Positions 1 through 8,740 of a DNA stretch of 17,900 nucleotides are shown here, one piece after another. The DNA lies in NCBI GenBank assembly GCA_934149275.1, contig CAKPEG010000024.1:1-17900 (forward strand), written 5' to 3'. A program made the position numbers and the translations under genes. The DNA comes from an uncultured Clostridia bacterium (GTDB lineage Bacteria; Bacillota; Clostridia; TANB77; CAG-508). The stretch's first letter is position 1; the number at the start of each line of letters is the position of its first letter. The notes under the pieces are model-generated. The model made no database searches, had not been told where the DNA came from, and worked only from the letters and a program-made list of their open reading frames with translations.

Positions 1-613
1 TTATAGTTGCATAACCATAATCATAATTACTTTGACTTGATACTTCTGCATTTACTGTTAAATTATATTTTCCTGTACAATTAGTTAAATCTATTGGAAT
101 ATATGAATTTGCAACTGTACTATCTTCTCCTCGATTTGTTGATTCATACTTTCCATTATTATTTGTAAAATTATATACATTAGTTACAAGTGCTGCACTA
201 TATAACTTTATACTATTTATAACTATTTGATCATTATTCCTGTCTCCACTACTGTCTTTCATATATCCTAAATGTAAATAATATACCTTTCCACCTTCTA
301 ATACTGCTGATGTATAATCCTTTGCACTTGATGTTCCTGATACATACATAAATCTTCCGGTTGCATTACTATAACTTGGAGCTGTAACAGTTTCAGTTAT
401 TGTCGCATAACCGTAATCATAATTTGTTTCACTTGAACAATTAGCATTTAATATTACAGCATATTGACCTGTTAATTCACTCAAATCAATTTGTATATAT
501 GAATTAGATGTTGAATTTGATATTCCTGCTGTTCCGCCATTAGCTACCTGATATGTTTTGCCATTAGTTGGTGTATATGTTCCATCATCATTTTGTACAA
601 AATAATATGTTCC
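1..613 (-). repeat. Two tandem modules of 132 residues near the visible end of the giant protein
   Basis: Copy 1 runs from about 613 to 182 and copy 2 from about 181 to the edge. Matching anchors are N-S-Y-I at residues 2574 and 2706, and Y-D-Y-G-Y-A-T-I starting at 2602 and 2734, so the period is exactly 132 residues (396 bp). Each begins with an aromatic-rich Y-x-F-x-x-N-x-G-x-Y strand, then N-S-Y-I-x-I-D-L, and copy 1 continues through V-S-G-T-S-S-A-K-D-Y and Y-Y-L-H-L-G-Y. The look is of a beta-sandwich ligand-binding module. I cannot name the family, and the array may continue past the edge. Confidence 0.8.
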
Positions 614-3600
614 ATTATTAGTTAACTCTCCCAATTTTTCTGTAACTTCATCACCAATGTTTATTTCTGTATATTCTTGTCCATTATTTGTAAGTTCTCC
701 GATTATCTCTGAATTACTAGGCTCAGATCTTTCTTCAATTTGATCTAGTTTAAATTTTGCTCCTGCTATTTTTTCTTTTGTATTTTTGTCAACTTTATTT
801 ATAGTAATCTTATTATCTTTTAAGGAATATGTAACCACAATATGCTTATCTTCCATCATATTTGTAAATGTAGGCATTGTATAACTTCCATCCTCATTTG
901 CTGTATAGGTATAATCTTCTCCATTTACAGTAATTCCAATAATTTCATAGTTTTCGTCAGGAACCATTTTTATTTCTTTAGTATTTGATTCCCCATACTT
1001 AACCTTCTCATACGCAGCATTATCTTCCCCAGAAATCGAACCACCCTTTATATTATCTATCTCTTTTATATCTGTTGTAATCCTAAACTCTTTTATCCTA
1101 TTTTCAACTTCTAACTCTTGAACATCAGGTGAACCAGTTATATCTGTAATACCTATAATCATTCCTCTATAGTAAGACTCCGTATTAGTCAAAACTTTTC
1201 CATCCAAGTTCATATTAGCTGAAATATATCTTCCTACTGCCAAATAATTTCCACCATCTTTTTCAGCAACAGAATTTATATAATCAAGTGAATCTCCTCC
1301 AATAATCTTTGCCCATTCCGTTTTCCCATCTTGCCTATATTTCACAATTAATCCATCTATTCTTTGTGCAGTCATACTAGAAACACCATCTTCTAATTTA
1401 ACACTACCTTGTGCATTTCCTATTACTAAAAATCCTTCATCCTTTGTTTCAATTACAGATGAAAAGCCAACATTTGCTCCAGTAACCACTTTAGCCCATT
1501 CAGCCTCTCCGTTTTCATTATATTTCACTATCATTCCATCTGTATCACTATAAGACTGCTTCCCTTTCAAAGTAACTCCATTTCCAAAGTCCATTTGTGT
1601 TCCCCTAAAGCTTCCACATACTGCATAACCGCCATCACTAGTTTGTATAACTTTAGTCACATTAGCATATTCTCCATAGCCATATCCTGTATATTCATAT
1701 GTTATATCTTTTGACCATTCTTCATTACCGTTTTTGTCATACTTTAACAAAACTCTCCCAGACCTATTAGTACTTCCATCCTGCAATGTATTAGTTCCCA
1801 GCTTTCCAGCAACTATAATTCCACCGTCTGTTGTACCCGTTGATGAGTAAACATATTCATAATCTATATCGTCATATATTTCATTCCACTTATATTCACC
1901 ATTTTTGTCATATCTTATTATAGCTCCACAAGTACTTCCATTATTATTTGCAAATACTCCATCTTCGAGTTGAATTTGATTTGATTCAAAATATCCTGTA
2001 ACTCCATAACCTCCATCACTAATTTTTGTAATTGATGTTATAGTATCATCCTTTGTTCCTCCAATAGCCTTTGCCCATTCGTATTCGCCATTACTATTAA
2101 ACTTTACTATCATTCCATCTCTATCCATCTTGTCTGATAAATGATTCAATCGATTTCCATCTTCAAACTCAATATTTGGAGATTCAAAAGTTCCACCTAA
2201 AATGAATCCACCATCCGAACATTCTAACAAACTTCTTACTTCTTCTTTATATACTCCGCCTAAGCTTTGAGCCCACTCAATATTATCAAATCTATCATAC
2301 TTTATAATAATTACATCAGAATATTCTGTAACAATACTTTTATTTTCAACTTTCATTCCATTTTCAAGTTCTAATATTTTAGTATAATATTCTCCAGCTA
2401 CCAAATATCCTCCATCTCCAGTTGTAATTATGTGCTTCATATCTACCGTGCCTTTTCCACTTCCATTTATACTTTTTGCCGTTATAACAGTTGGATTTGG
2501 TAATTCAGTCTTCTCAAACTTTATTATCATTCCATCACTACTGCCTTTACTTTCCAAACTTATTTCATTTCCTAAGTCTGTTATACTTGATTGAAAACTT
2601 CCTCCTACTAAATAAGCGCCATCGCTTGTTATTGTTACTGACATTATTCTATCATATAATGTTCCTCCTATCACTTTTGTCCATTCTACTTCTCCTTCAC
2701 TACTATATTTTATTAGCATTCCGTCATCAGGACCTTCTTTATTAGTTAAACTAACTCCATTTCCTAAGTCTATACTACTTGAACTAAAATATCCTCCTAC
2801 TATATAGCCTCCGTCACTTGCTTCTACTATTGAATTTATACATTCATCTCTTGTTCCTCCTATTCCTTTTGCCCATTCTACTTCTCCACTATTACTATAC
2901 TTTATTATCATTCCATCCAAAGAATCATTTCCTTTATTAATTAAGTTTTCTCCATTTTCTAAGTCTATACTACTTGATTTAAAATATCCTCCTATTATAT
3001 AGCCTCCATCACTTGTTTCTGATATCGATTGGACATAGTCAGAATCCGTTCCTCCAATTCCTTTTGCCCATTCTACTTCTCTGTTTGCATTATACTTTAT
3101 TATCATTACATCATTCCAATAATATGGTGCACTTCCCTTATTTACTATATTTACCCCATTTCCTAAATCTATACTTTCTGAGCCAAAAGTTCCTCCTACT
3201 ATATATCCTTTATCTGATGTTTCTATTACTAAGTCTATATTGTCATAGCTTTCTCCTCCTATTACTTGTGCCCATTCTGTATCTCCAGTTGCACTGTATT
3301 TTATTATCACTCCTTCCAAGCTAGTTGATTTTGGCAAATATATTCCATTTCCTAAATCTATATTACTACTATTATTTCCAAAAGTTCCTCCAACTAGATA
3401 CCCTCCATTGCTTATTTCTACAACTGAAACCGTACTAGCATCTATTGAATGCGCCCATTCTACTTCTCCGCTGTTACTATACTTTATTATCATTCCATTA
3501 TTCCAAGCTTTCTTCGTCAATTTCACTCCATTTCCTAAATCTATACTATACGCCTGAAAATTTCCTAATGCCATGTAACCACCATCACTTGTTTCTATTA

Positions 3601-6600
3601 CTGAATATATTGTATCAGTCTCTCTATCTCCAATTCCTTTTGCCCATTCTACTTCTCTGTTCGCACTATACTTTATTATCATTCCATCTGTTTGATCTGT
3701 TGATTCCGATTTATTTGTCAATGTTATTCCATTTCCTAAATCTATACTACTACTTTGAAACGCTCCTCCTACTATATAGCCACCATCACTTGTTTCTACT
3801 ACTGAATTAAAATGATCGCCGTGTAATCCTCCTAGGCCTTGTGCCCATGTTGCCTTTACTCCTTCTTTTCCTTCTCTCGAAGTTCCTATTCCAAAATAAT
3901 ATATTGAATCTGATAAATCATATTTATCTGGTGCTTGTATTTCAACTGCTTTATAAAGTCCTTCTGGTAGGTCAGCCGTTATTTCTCCTTTTTCATCTGT
4001 TGTTACTGTATAATATTCATTGCCATTTATCTTTTCTTTTGTTCCAATTATTTCGCCTTTACTATTTTTGGCAGGTACTATTCCATCTTCTACATCATAA
4101 ATTGCAAATTTAATATTAGCTAATAATTCACTTGTTTCAGCATCTTTTTTTATAAGCTTAAATGATGGACTATCTTCTACTAGTAATTTTACAGTATTAT
4201 TTTCAACTATATAACTTTCATTTTTTCCTTCTGTGTTTATAAATTTAAGTTCTCCTGATGTTCCGTCTACTTTAAATGTTATATCTTTTACTTTTGAATA
4301 TCCTTCTGGTGATAGTGTTTCTTTTAATGTATAAATTGCTTCTTCATCTTTTCCTTCTATATATTGATATAAATTATTTAATGTAATTTTTCCATTTTCA
4401 TCTGTTACATACATTCCTATTTCTTTTTTATCTTTATATAGTTTAAATTTTGCACCTGCTAAATAAACAGTATCTGTACTAGACAATGCTTGTTCTGCTT
4501 TTGCTTTTAACTCATCTTCTGTTAATGCTGTACTTGTTATTCTTTGGATTTTTGAAATCTCTAAATTATATGTAGGTATTTTTTCGTCTTCTATTTGTAT
4601 ATTAGCTGTTGGTAAGTTCTCTTCTTCTGTTACTGTACTCTCTTTTACTGTTCCTTCTGATACATTTATTTCATATGTTCCATCTGTATTTGTTACTGTA
4701 AATTTTATTGGGCTTGCTAAATAATACCCTTCTGCTTTTGTTTCTTCTAGGGTATATTCTTCTCCTATTTTTAATCCTTTTACTATTATTTCTCCGTTAA
4801 CATTTGTTGCTATATTTTTTCCGCTTTCAGGTAGCCCATCTCCTGTTAGTTTATATCTTATTCCACGTAAAGGTGTTGCTGTATCTTTTTCTGTTTTTGT
4901 TATTTTTAATTTTGCTTTTGCTTCATCTTCTACTTTTACTGTTACTTTATATGGTTGATCTTCGCCATCTTTTGTTATTTGGATATCTTCTTTTGTTGTT
5001 CCTTGTGTTTTTTCTACTTGTAAGCTTCCATCTTCTTGAATTGTTCCTATTATCTTTATTACATCTGTATTTAACTCATAGTCTTCTGGTGTTTTTATTT
5101 CTTCTATTGAATATGTTCTTTTTGCATATAGATTTTGTAATTCTAGTTTTCCTTCTGCATTTGTTACTGCTGTTTTGCTTTCTTCATCTTCTGTGTCTGT
5201 TGCTTCTTTTGTGATTTTATATGTTGCTCCTGGCACTAGGTTTGTTTTTCCTGCTTGATATTTTTGTATTTCTAGTCCATATTTTTCTGCTATTCTTAGT
5301 CCTAGTTTATTTGGTTCTGTTTGTGTTTTATATTTTCCTTCATCTGTTTTTAATGCGAAATATACTCCATGATGGCTGAATGATTTTTTGTTGTAATCTA
5401 ATCCATTTGGAACTTTTATAGTGTAGTAAAATGTATATTCTGCTCCTGATGCTATTTCTGTGTCTTTAAAATCTATTAAAAATGTTTTTACATTATCCCA
5501 ATTCGTTACGTTTTCTGATGTTTTCCATCCATTTGATTCTTTTGTCAAATCTTTGTCTGGTGTTTCGTTTTCTGAATAATATACTGTTACTTTTCCTTGA
5601 AGTGCTTCTGGAACTTCTATTCCTGCATCTGTCATTTTAGTTGTAAATTCTGAACCCAAATCTGCTCCACTTATAACATATGTATTTCCTTCAAAAGGTA
5701 TTTTTCCAAGCATCATTACATCAGTAATTGCACTTGAATAATTATTTTTAATTTGAGCTCCAATTCTTACTGTTTTCTCTGGTGTATCTTGGCTAACTGT
5801 TGCTAATTGTGGCTTTACATCTGCTATTTGTGGCGAAACAACTTGTGTTCCATCTTTATCAAAGTCACTTGCAGTTTGGTTTGTTAATAAACTATTTGGT
5901 GCTATTAAGCTTATTGTAGCTGTTGATTTATGAACCATTTCTGCAGTATTTAAGTTGTCATTAACGTCATAAATATCTGCTGAATTATAGTAATAATCTA
6001 CTCCTTCTTCATTTGATGCCCACAACTCAAAATTTTCTGAAGTTGTTGCAATACGTGGATCTGGTGTTATATTTGTATCTAATTTAATTTCAAAAGTTTG
6101 CGCCATACTAGATATATTTTGTGTATTTACTTTTATGAATCTTCCATTATCATTTTCAATGTATTCATAACTTGTTAAACTAACATTTGAATTATTTATT
6201 TCAACATTATTAATATCTGCCGTTATAATGTCTGTTGGTAATTTTATTAAAAAGCTTCCGTTTTTCCATCCCACTTGATTTGCACTCTCATTTGCTGTTG
6301 CTTTTATTGTTAATATTTCGTTTTTCTCTGTTAATTGAGTTGATAAAGTATTCTTGCTTACACTTAAACTTGCAATTGAAAATGGTGCTTCATAATTTGC
6401 TGTATGAGTTACTGTGCCCAAAAATGTATTGCCTATATAAGCGCTCATTTGTGAACGAATATATTTTAAATCATCAAACTGTTCTCTAATATAATTTGTT
6501 GTTATATATTCATCATCTAATTTCTTTTGTGAATACACGTATAAATATTGACTATCTTCTGTCTCACTTGTTTCAACTCTTATATGTTTTACTGGCATGT

Positions 6601-8224
6601 TAAATTTGTATGGAGAAATTTTAGTATATTTTCCCCAATCTGCTTTTGTAAACGTTACTAGTAATTCATCTGTTTCGTCATCATAAACTTTGATAAAGCC
6701 ATCTTCTGCTAAGAAATTATTTGCATTACTAAATCCTATACCTACATTTACAGTTAAGTTTTCCATTGATTCTGTCGTTGCATCTGATTTTATAAAGCTA
6801 TCTGATACAATGTCTTCACCATCTTTTCTTTCCCTCATAATTAAACCATCAGACGTACTTTTAGTACCCTTAGTAACATACCATTCTACATCATATATAT
6901 CATCATTTTCTTCGCTACTTATCCCATTATATATCTTTAATGGTTTCTTTTTTGAAACAAGATATCTATATGTTGGTGATGTTACATAATCTCCTACTTT
7001 CACATTAATTCCTGCTGGTTTATCCTGAGGTATTACATCTCTATAGGTATAAAGCAATGTACTTTTGGCTTCATTTGATTTATATGGATTTGTAAATTCT
7101 TCATTTTGATTATTATATCCCTCATAATATGTCATAACTGGTATACTAATTGTTACAGTAGATGCATCTAAACTTTTGTAAGCTTCTAATGGATAAACTA
7201 TTTTTAAAGTATAATAGTTATCTCTTGAAACTGATTTGGTTATGTTTCCATTAGCATCATTTATTGCCTCTCTCGTTGCTATAAACTTTCTATTTGTTTC
7301 ATCATAACTAAAACTATCTGTTGATGATTCCATTGTTACACTAATTGGATCAAATCCATTTAATTGTGGAATTGTTCCTTCAACATAGTTTTTCTCTATG
7401 TTTAATTGATTGTTATCTTCATATGCACGAATCCCTGCTTCTAGAGTAATCGTTCCATCTTCTTCGTTTTGTCTATCTTGAATGTCATAATATGTTGAAG
7501 TTGATGTTGAAATACTTGCCGAAGTTGTTCCATACCAATCCGTTTGAAGAACTATTTCTTTTTTTATTTCAATTTCATTTCCATCTGAACCTACATATGT
7601 TCCTGTGAAAGTTACTTTATTGTCATCTCTTGATAAATTATTTATGTTTGAGCCAATTGCACTTGTTTTTGAACTTGAATATGAATAATCACCACTTCTT
7701 ACAATACCTGTGATTAATTTTTGAGTACCGTTTGCCATATCATTGAACTCTAATGTTTTAATATTTGTTCCGATGTAATTATCTTTCAACTCATTATCTT
7801 TTGGTGCTGTTGTTGCTAGATAAAAGTTCTTTCCATCTATTTCGATTTTTGCATTTTTTAAGATACCATCTGTTTGAACATTTACTTCCATGTACAATGT
7901 ATCTTCTTTTCCAATCTGCTTACAGGTTCCTTTTATCTTCTCTGCATAACCATCTCCGTTTATGTCACGCAAAAAGAAGGCACTGAACTTAACATTATCA
8001 GTACCATCTACTGCTTCATCTCCATCTTCAAATTGATCATATGTCATTGCACGAGCTAACTCGCCATCTGTAGCAATTTTCTTTCTTCTTGAGCTTTGCT
8101 CATTAGTTTGATTAACTATGATTGCAATTATTGTAGCAATTACAACTACTGCAAAAATTGCAATACTAATGATTTCTTTTTTTGAAAATCCCTTCTTAAA
8201 TTTTTCTTTCAAGTTCTTTAACAT
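1..8224 (-). CDS. Giant surface protein with SpaA/Cna_B stalk domains and 14 propeller-type repeats (C-terminus cut by window edge)
   Basis: The reading frame is open from ATG 8224 to the left edge (2741 codons plus one base). I followed it through anchors at residues 87, 459, 787, 982, 1219, 1352, all the repeat tryptophans and 2734, and saw no frame break. Visible parts: basic leader and hydrophobic segment (about 18-37); a short D-x-N-x-D-G calcium-loop-like motif (D87-G92); an unassigned beta-rich N-terminal region; a DUF11-like region (about 780-980); four SpaA/Cna_B-like domains (about 982-1075, 1100-1195, 1218-1345, 1352-1455) with K/E-rich edges and YTLEE/YSIEE-type strands; 14 repeats of about 65 residues (1460-2365); a segment ending in a further SpaA-like domain (from about 2470); and two 132-residue modules. 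It is probably an adhesin anchored at the cell surface. Any sortase motif or C-terminal anchor would lie beyond the window. The start is set by AAGGAGT seven bases upstream. Function beyond 'surface protein' is inferred. Confidence 0.9.
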   Translation of the reverse strand, partial: MLKNLKEKFKKGFSKKEIISIAIFAVVVIATIIAIIVNQTNEQSSRRKKIATDGELARAMTYDQFEDGDEAVDGTDNVKFSAFFLRDINGDGYAEKIKGTCKQIGKEDTLYMEVNVQTDGILKNAKIEIDGKNFYLATTAPKDNELKDNYIGTNIKTLEFNDMANGTQKLITGIVRSGDYSYSSSKTSAIGSNINNLSRDDNKVTFTGTYVGSDGNEIEIKKEIVLQTDWYGTTSASISTSTSTYYDIQDRQNEEDGTITLEAGIRAYEDNNQLNIEKNYVEGTIPQLNGFDPISVTMESSTDSFSYDETNRKFIATREAINDANGNITKSVSRDNYYTLKIVYPLEAYKSLDASTVTISIPVMTYYEGYNNQNEEFTNPYKSNEAKSTLLYTYRDVIPQDKPAGINVKVGDYVTSPTYRYLVSKKKPLKIYNGISSEENDDIYDVEWYVTKGTKSTSDGLIMRERKDGEDIVSDSFIKSDATTESMENLTVNVGIGFSNANNFLAEDGFIKVYDDETDELLVTFTKADWGKYTKISPYKFNMPVKHIRVETSETEDSQYLYVYSQKKLDDEYITTNYIREQFDDLKYIRSQMSAYIGNTFLGTVTHTANYEAPFSIASLSVSKNTLSTQLTEKNEILTIKATANESANQVGWKNGSFLIKLPTDIITADINNVEINNSNVSLTSYEYIENDNGRFIKVNTQNISSMAQTFEIKLDTNITPDPRIATTSENFELWASNEEGVDYYYNSADIYDVNDNLNTAEMVHKSTATISLIAPNSLLTNQTASDFDKDGTQVVSPQIADVKPQLATVSQDTPEKTVRIGAQIKNNYSSAITDVMMLGKIPFEGNTYVISGADLGSEFTTKMTDAGIEVPEALQGKVTVYYSENETPDKDLTKESNGWKTSENVTNWDNVKTFLIDFKDTEIASGAEYTFYYTIKVPNGLDYNKKSFSHHGVYFALKTDEGKYKTQTEPNKLGLRIAEKYGLEIQKYQAGKTNLVPGATYKITKEATDTEDEESKTAVTNAEGKLELQNLYAKRTYSIEEIKTPEDYELNTDVIKIIGTIQEDGSLQVEKTQGTTKEDIQITKDGEDQPYKVTVKVEDEAKAKLKITKTEKDTATPLRGIRYKLTGDGLPESGKNIATNVNGEIIVKGLKIGEEYTLEETKAEGYYLASPIKFTVTNTDGTYEINVSEGTVKESTVTEEENLPTANIQIEDEKIPTYNLEISKIQRITSTALTEDELKAKAEQALSSTDTVYLAGAKFKLYKDKKEIGMYVTDENGKITLNNLYQYIEGKDEEAIYTLKETLSPEGYSKVKDITFKVDGTSGELKFINTEGKNESYIVENNTVKLLVEDSPSFKLIKKDAETSELLANIKFAIYDVEDGIVPAKNSKGEIIGTKEKINGNEYYTVTTDEKGEITADLPEGLYKAVEIQAPDKYDLSDSIYYFGIGTSREGKEGVKATWAQGLGGLHGDHFNSVVETSDGGYIVGGAFQSSSIDLGNGITLTNKSESTDQTDGMIIKYSANREVEWAKGIGDRETDTIYSVIETSDGGYMALGNFQAYSIDLGNGVKLTKKAWNNGMIIKYSNSGEVEWAHSIDASTVSVVEISNGGYLVGGTFGNNSSNIDLGNGIYLPKSTSLEGVIIKYSATGDTEWAQVIGGESYDNIDLVIETSDKGYIVGGTFGSESIDLGNGVNIVNKGSAPYYWNDVMIIKYNANREVEWAKGIGGTDSDYVQSISETSDGGYIIGGYFKSSSIDLENGENLINKGNDSLDGMIIKYSNSGEVEWAKGIGGTRDECINSIVEASDGGYIVGGYFSSSSIDLGNGVSLTNKEGPDDGMLIKYSSEGEVEWTKVIGGTLYDRIMSVTITSDGAYLVGGSFQSSITDLGNEISLESKGSSDGMIIKFEKTELPNPTVITAKSINGSGKGTVDMKHIITTGDGGYLVAGEYYTKILELENGMKVENKSIVTEYSDVIIIKYDRFDNIEWAQSLGGVYKEEVRSLLECSDGGFILGGTFESPNIEFEDGNRLNHLSDKMDRDGMIVKFNSNGEYEWAKAIGGTKDDTITSITKISDGGYGVTGYFESNQIQLEDGVFANNNGSTCGAIIRYDKNGEYKWNEIYDDIDYEYVYSSTGTTDGGIIVAGKLGTNTLQDGSTNRSGRVLLKYDKNGNEEWSKDITYEYTGYGYGEYANVTKVIQTSDGGYAVCGSFRGTQMDFGNGVTLKGKQSYSDTDGMIVKYNENGEAEWAKVVTGANVGFSSVIETKDEGFLVIGNAQGSVKLEDGVSSMTAQRIDGLIVKYRQDGKTEWAKIIGGDSLDYINSVAEKDGGNYLAVGRYISANMNLDGKVLTNTESYYRGMIIGITDITGSPDVQELEVENRIKEFRITTDIKEIDNIKGGSISGEDNAAYEKVKYGESNTKEIKMVPDENYEIIGITVNGEDYTYTANEDGSYTMPTFTNMMEDKHIVVTYSLKDNKITINKVDKNTKEKIAGAKFKLDQIEERSEPSNSEIIGELTNNGQEYTEINIGDEVTEKLGELTNNGTYYFVQNDDGTYTPTNGKTYQVANGGTAGISNSTSNSYIQIDLSELTGQYAVILNANCSSETNYDYGYATITETVTAPSYSNATGRFMYVSGTSSAKDYTSAVLEGGKVYYLHLGYMKDSSGDRNNDQIVINSIKLYSAALVTNVYNFTNNNGKYESTNRGEDSTVANSYIPIDLTNCTGKYNLTVNAEVSSQSNYDYGYATI
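1130..3847 (-). repeat. Fourteen tandem beta-propeller-type repeats inside the giant gene
   Basis: Each unit starts with W-A-K-x-I-G-G, continues with S-V-x-E-T-S-D-G-G-Y-I-V-G-G, then I-D-L-G-N-G, and ends with D-G-M-I-I-K-Y-x-x-x-G-E. First residues are W1460, W1527, W1590, W1651, W1719, W1784, W1848, T1915 (tryptophan lost), W1984, W2050, W2113, W2170, W2243 and W2304, so spacing is 57-73 residues. Units 1-7 (3847-2483) are much more alike, also as DNA, than units 8-14 (2482 to about 1130). Fourteen units fit two seven-bladed propellers, an inference from count and spacing. The TSDGGYIVGG strand pair is typical of propeller-like repeats in secreted bacterial proteins. The ligand is unknown. 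Confidence 0.85.
8114..8173 (-). other. Predicted N-terminal membrane segment of the giant protein, prepilin-like
   Basis: Residues 18-37 are an uninterrupted run of I, V, A, F, T and S, preceded by a lysine-rich leader. The junction K-G-F-S-K-K-E-I has G12, F13 and E17, matching the G(-1), F(+1), E(+5) pattern of class III (type IV prepilin) signals. The lysines at +3 and +4 are atypical for that class. There is no clear signal peptidase I site, so an uncleaved N-terminal anchor is the alternative reading. Confidence 0.6.
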
Positions 8225-8231
8225 ACTCATG

Positions 8232-8238
8232 ACTCCTT
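8232..8238 (-). promoter_or_regulatory. Ribosome binding site that fixes the start of the giant gene
   Basis: AAGGAGT lies seven bases before ATG 8224. The in-frame ATG at 8230 would leave only one base between site and start, so 8224 is the preferred start. Confidence 0.8.
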
Positions 8239-8260
8239 ATATTCATATTTCATAAGCCTT

Positions 8261-8288
8261 ATTTTAAATAGATTATATAAAAAGTCAA
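8261..8288 (-). promoter_or_regulatory. Sigma-A-type promoter of the giant gene
   Basis: A -35 TTGACT (8288-8283), 16-base spacer and -10 TAAAAT (8266-8261) lie about 30 bases before the start codon, which gives a short leader holding the ribosome binding site. Just upstream at 8301-8331 is an inverted repeat CTTATA/TATAAG in AT-only sequence, a possible UP element or operator. Confidence 0.65.
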
Positions 8289-8378
8289 CGACAAAACTCT
8301 CTTATACTTATATATAAATAATACTTATAAGACAAAATAAATAATAAAAACCGCTACATATAAGATATTTTAGACATA

Positions 8379-8402
8379 AAAAAAGCCATAAACGGCTTTT
8401 TT
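8379..8402 (-). terminator. Rho-independent terminator with no assigned gene
   Basis: The stem is AAAAAAGCC/GGCTTTTTT around a six-base loop. On the minus strand GCC-GUUUAU-GGC is followed by seven U. It could also work on the plus strand. It lies between the metalloprotease terminator and the promoter of the giant gene, so no annotated gene needs it. Confidence 0.65.
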
Positions 8403-8654
8403 ACTTTTTAATCTCTTTTTCATTACATTTATTCGACAAAATCCAACATTTCTAGCGGAATTAGTATTTTTATAAAGCGCACATCAAAACAATCCACATC
8501 TCTAAAAATTCCAAAAATATGCAATCCACAGCATTTCCACAATCCAATATATTATTTAATATTTCCATTTCCACACTAAAATAAAAAAAGAAACTAGTTA
8601 ATCGCATTTAGTAATAATTCACTATATTCAACCTTATTTCAATAAAATATCTTC

Positions 8655-8704
8655 GCATAAAAAATAAACCCAAATTGTTAAACTATTTAATCTAACAACT
8701 CAGG
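8655..8704 (-). terminator. Terminator of the metalloprotease gene
   Basis: On the minus strand a 12-bp stem (8704-8693 with 8680-8669, three G-U pairs) encloses a 12-base loop and is followed by UUUAUUUUUUAU. It begins 37 bases after the stop codon. Confidence 0.65.
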
Positions 8705-8740
8705 TTCACTTCAAATCAAACATATTTTCATTTATAATTC

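Larger units (their letters stand above)
8225..8740. other. Intergenic region of about 500 bp between metalloprotease and giant gene
   Basis: From right to left it holds the metalloprotease terminator (8655-8704), a possible weak minus-strand promoter TTGAAA-17-AATTAT (8642-8614), an AT-rich stretch with four direct TCCACA-containing 9-mers (8490-8575), the orphan terminator (8379-8402) and the promoter of the giant gene. The longest short frame I noticed on the minus strand encodes about 32 residues and has no ribosome binding site, so no protein is called. Confidence 0.6.

Noticed and set aside
1130..3847. Regular repetition that could suggest a CRISPR array or satellite DNA.
   Set aside because: The period is 170-220 bp with no short identical repeat and spacer pattern, and the repeats stay in frame within one protein.
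2491..5214. Several plus-strand open frames rich in leucine, phenylalanine and tyrosine.
   Set aside because: They are antisense shadows of the giant gene: Lys/Glu/Asn-rich codons read backwards give Leu/Phe runs. They lack ribosome binding sites and their repeats mirror the minus-strand repeats.
8228..8230. Alternative ATG start of the giant gene, two codons upstream.
   Set aside because: Only one base separates it from AAGGAGT, whereas ATG 8224 has a normal seven-base spacing.
8450..8560. A short minus-strand frame of about 32 codons starting M-E-I-L-N-N.
   Set aside because: No ribosome binding site, repetitive TGTGGA content and no recognisable product.
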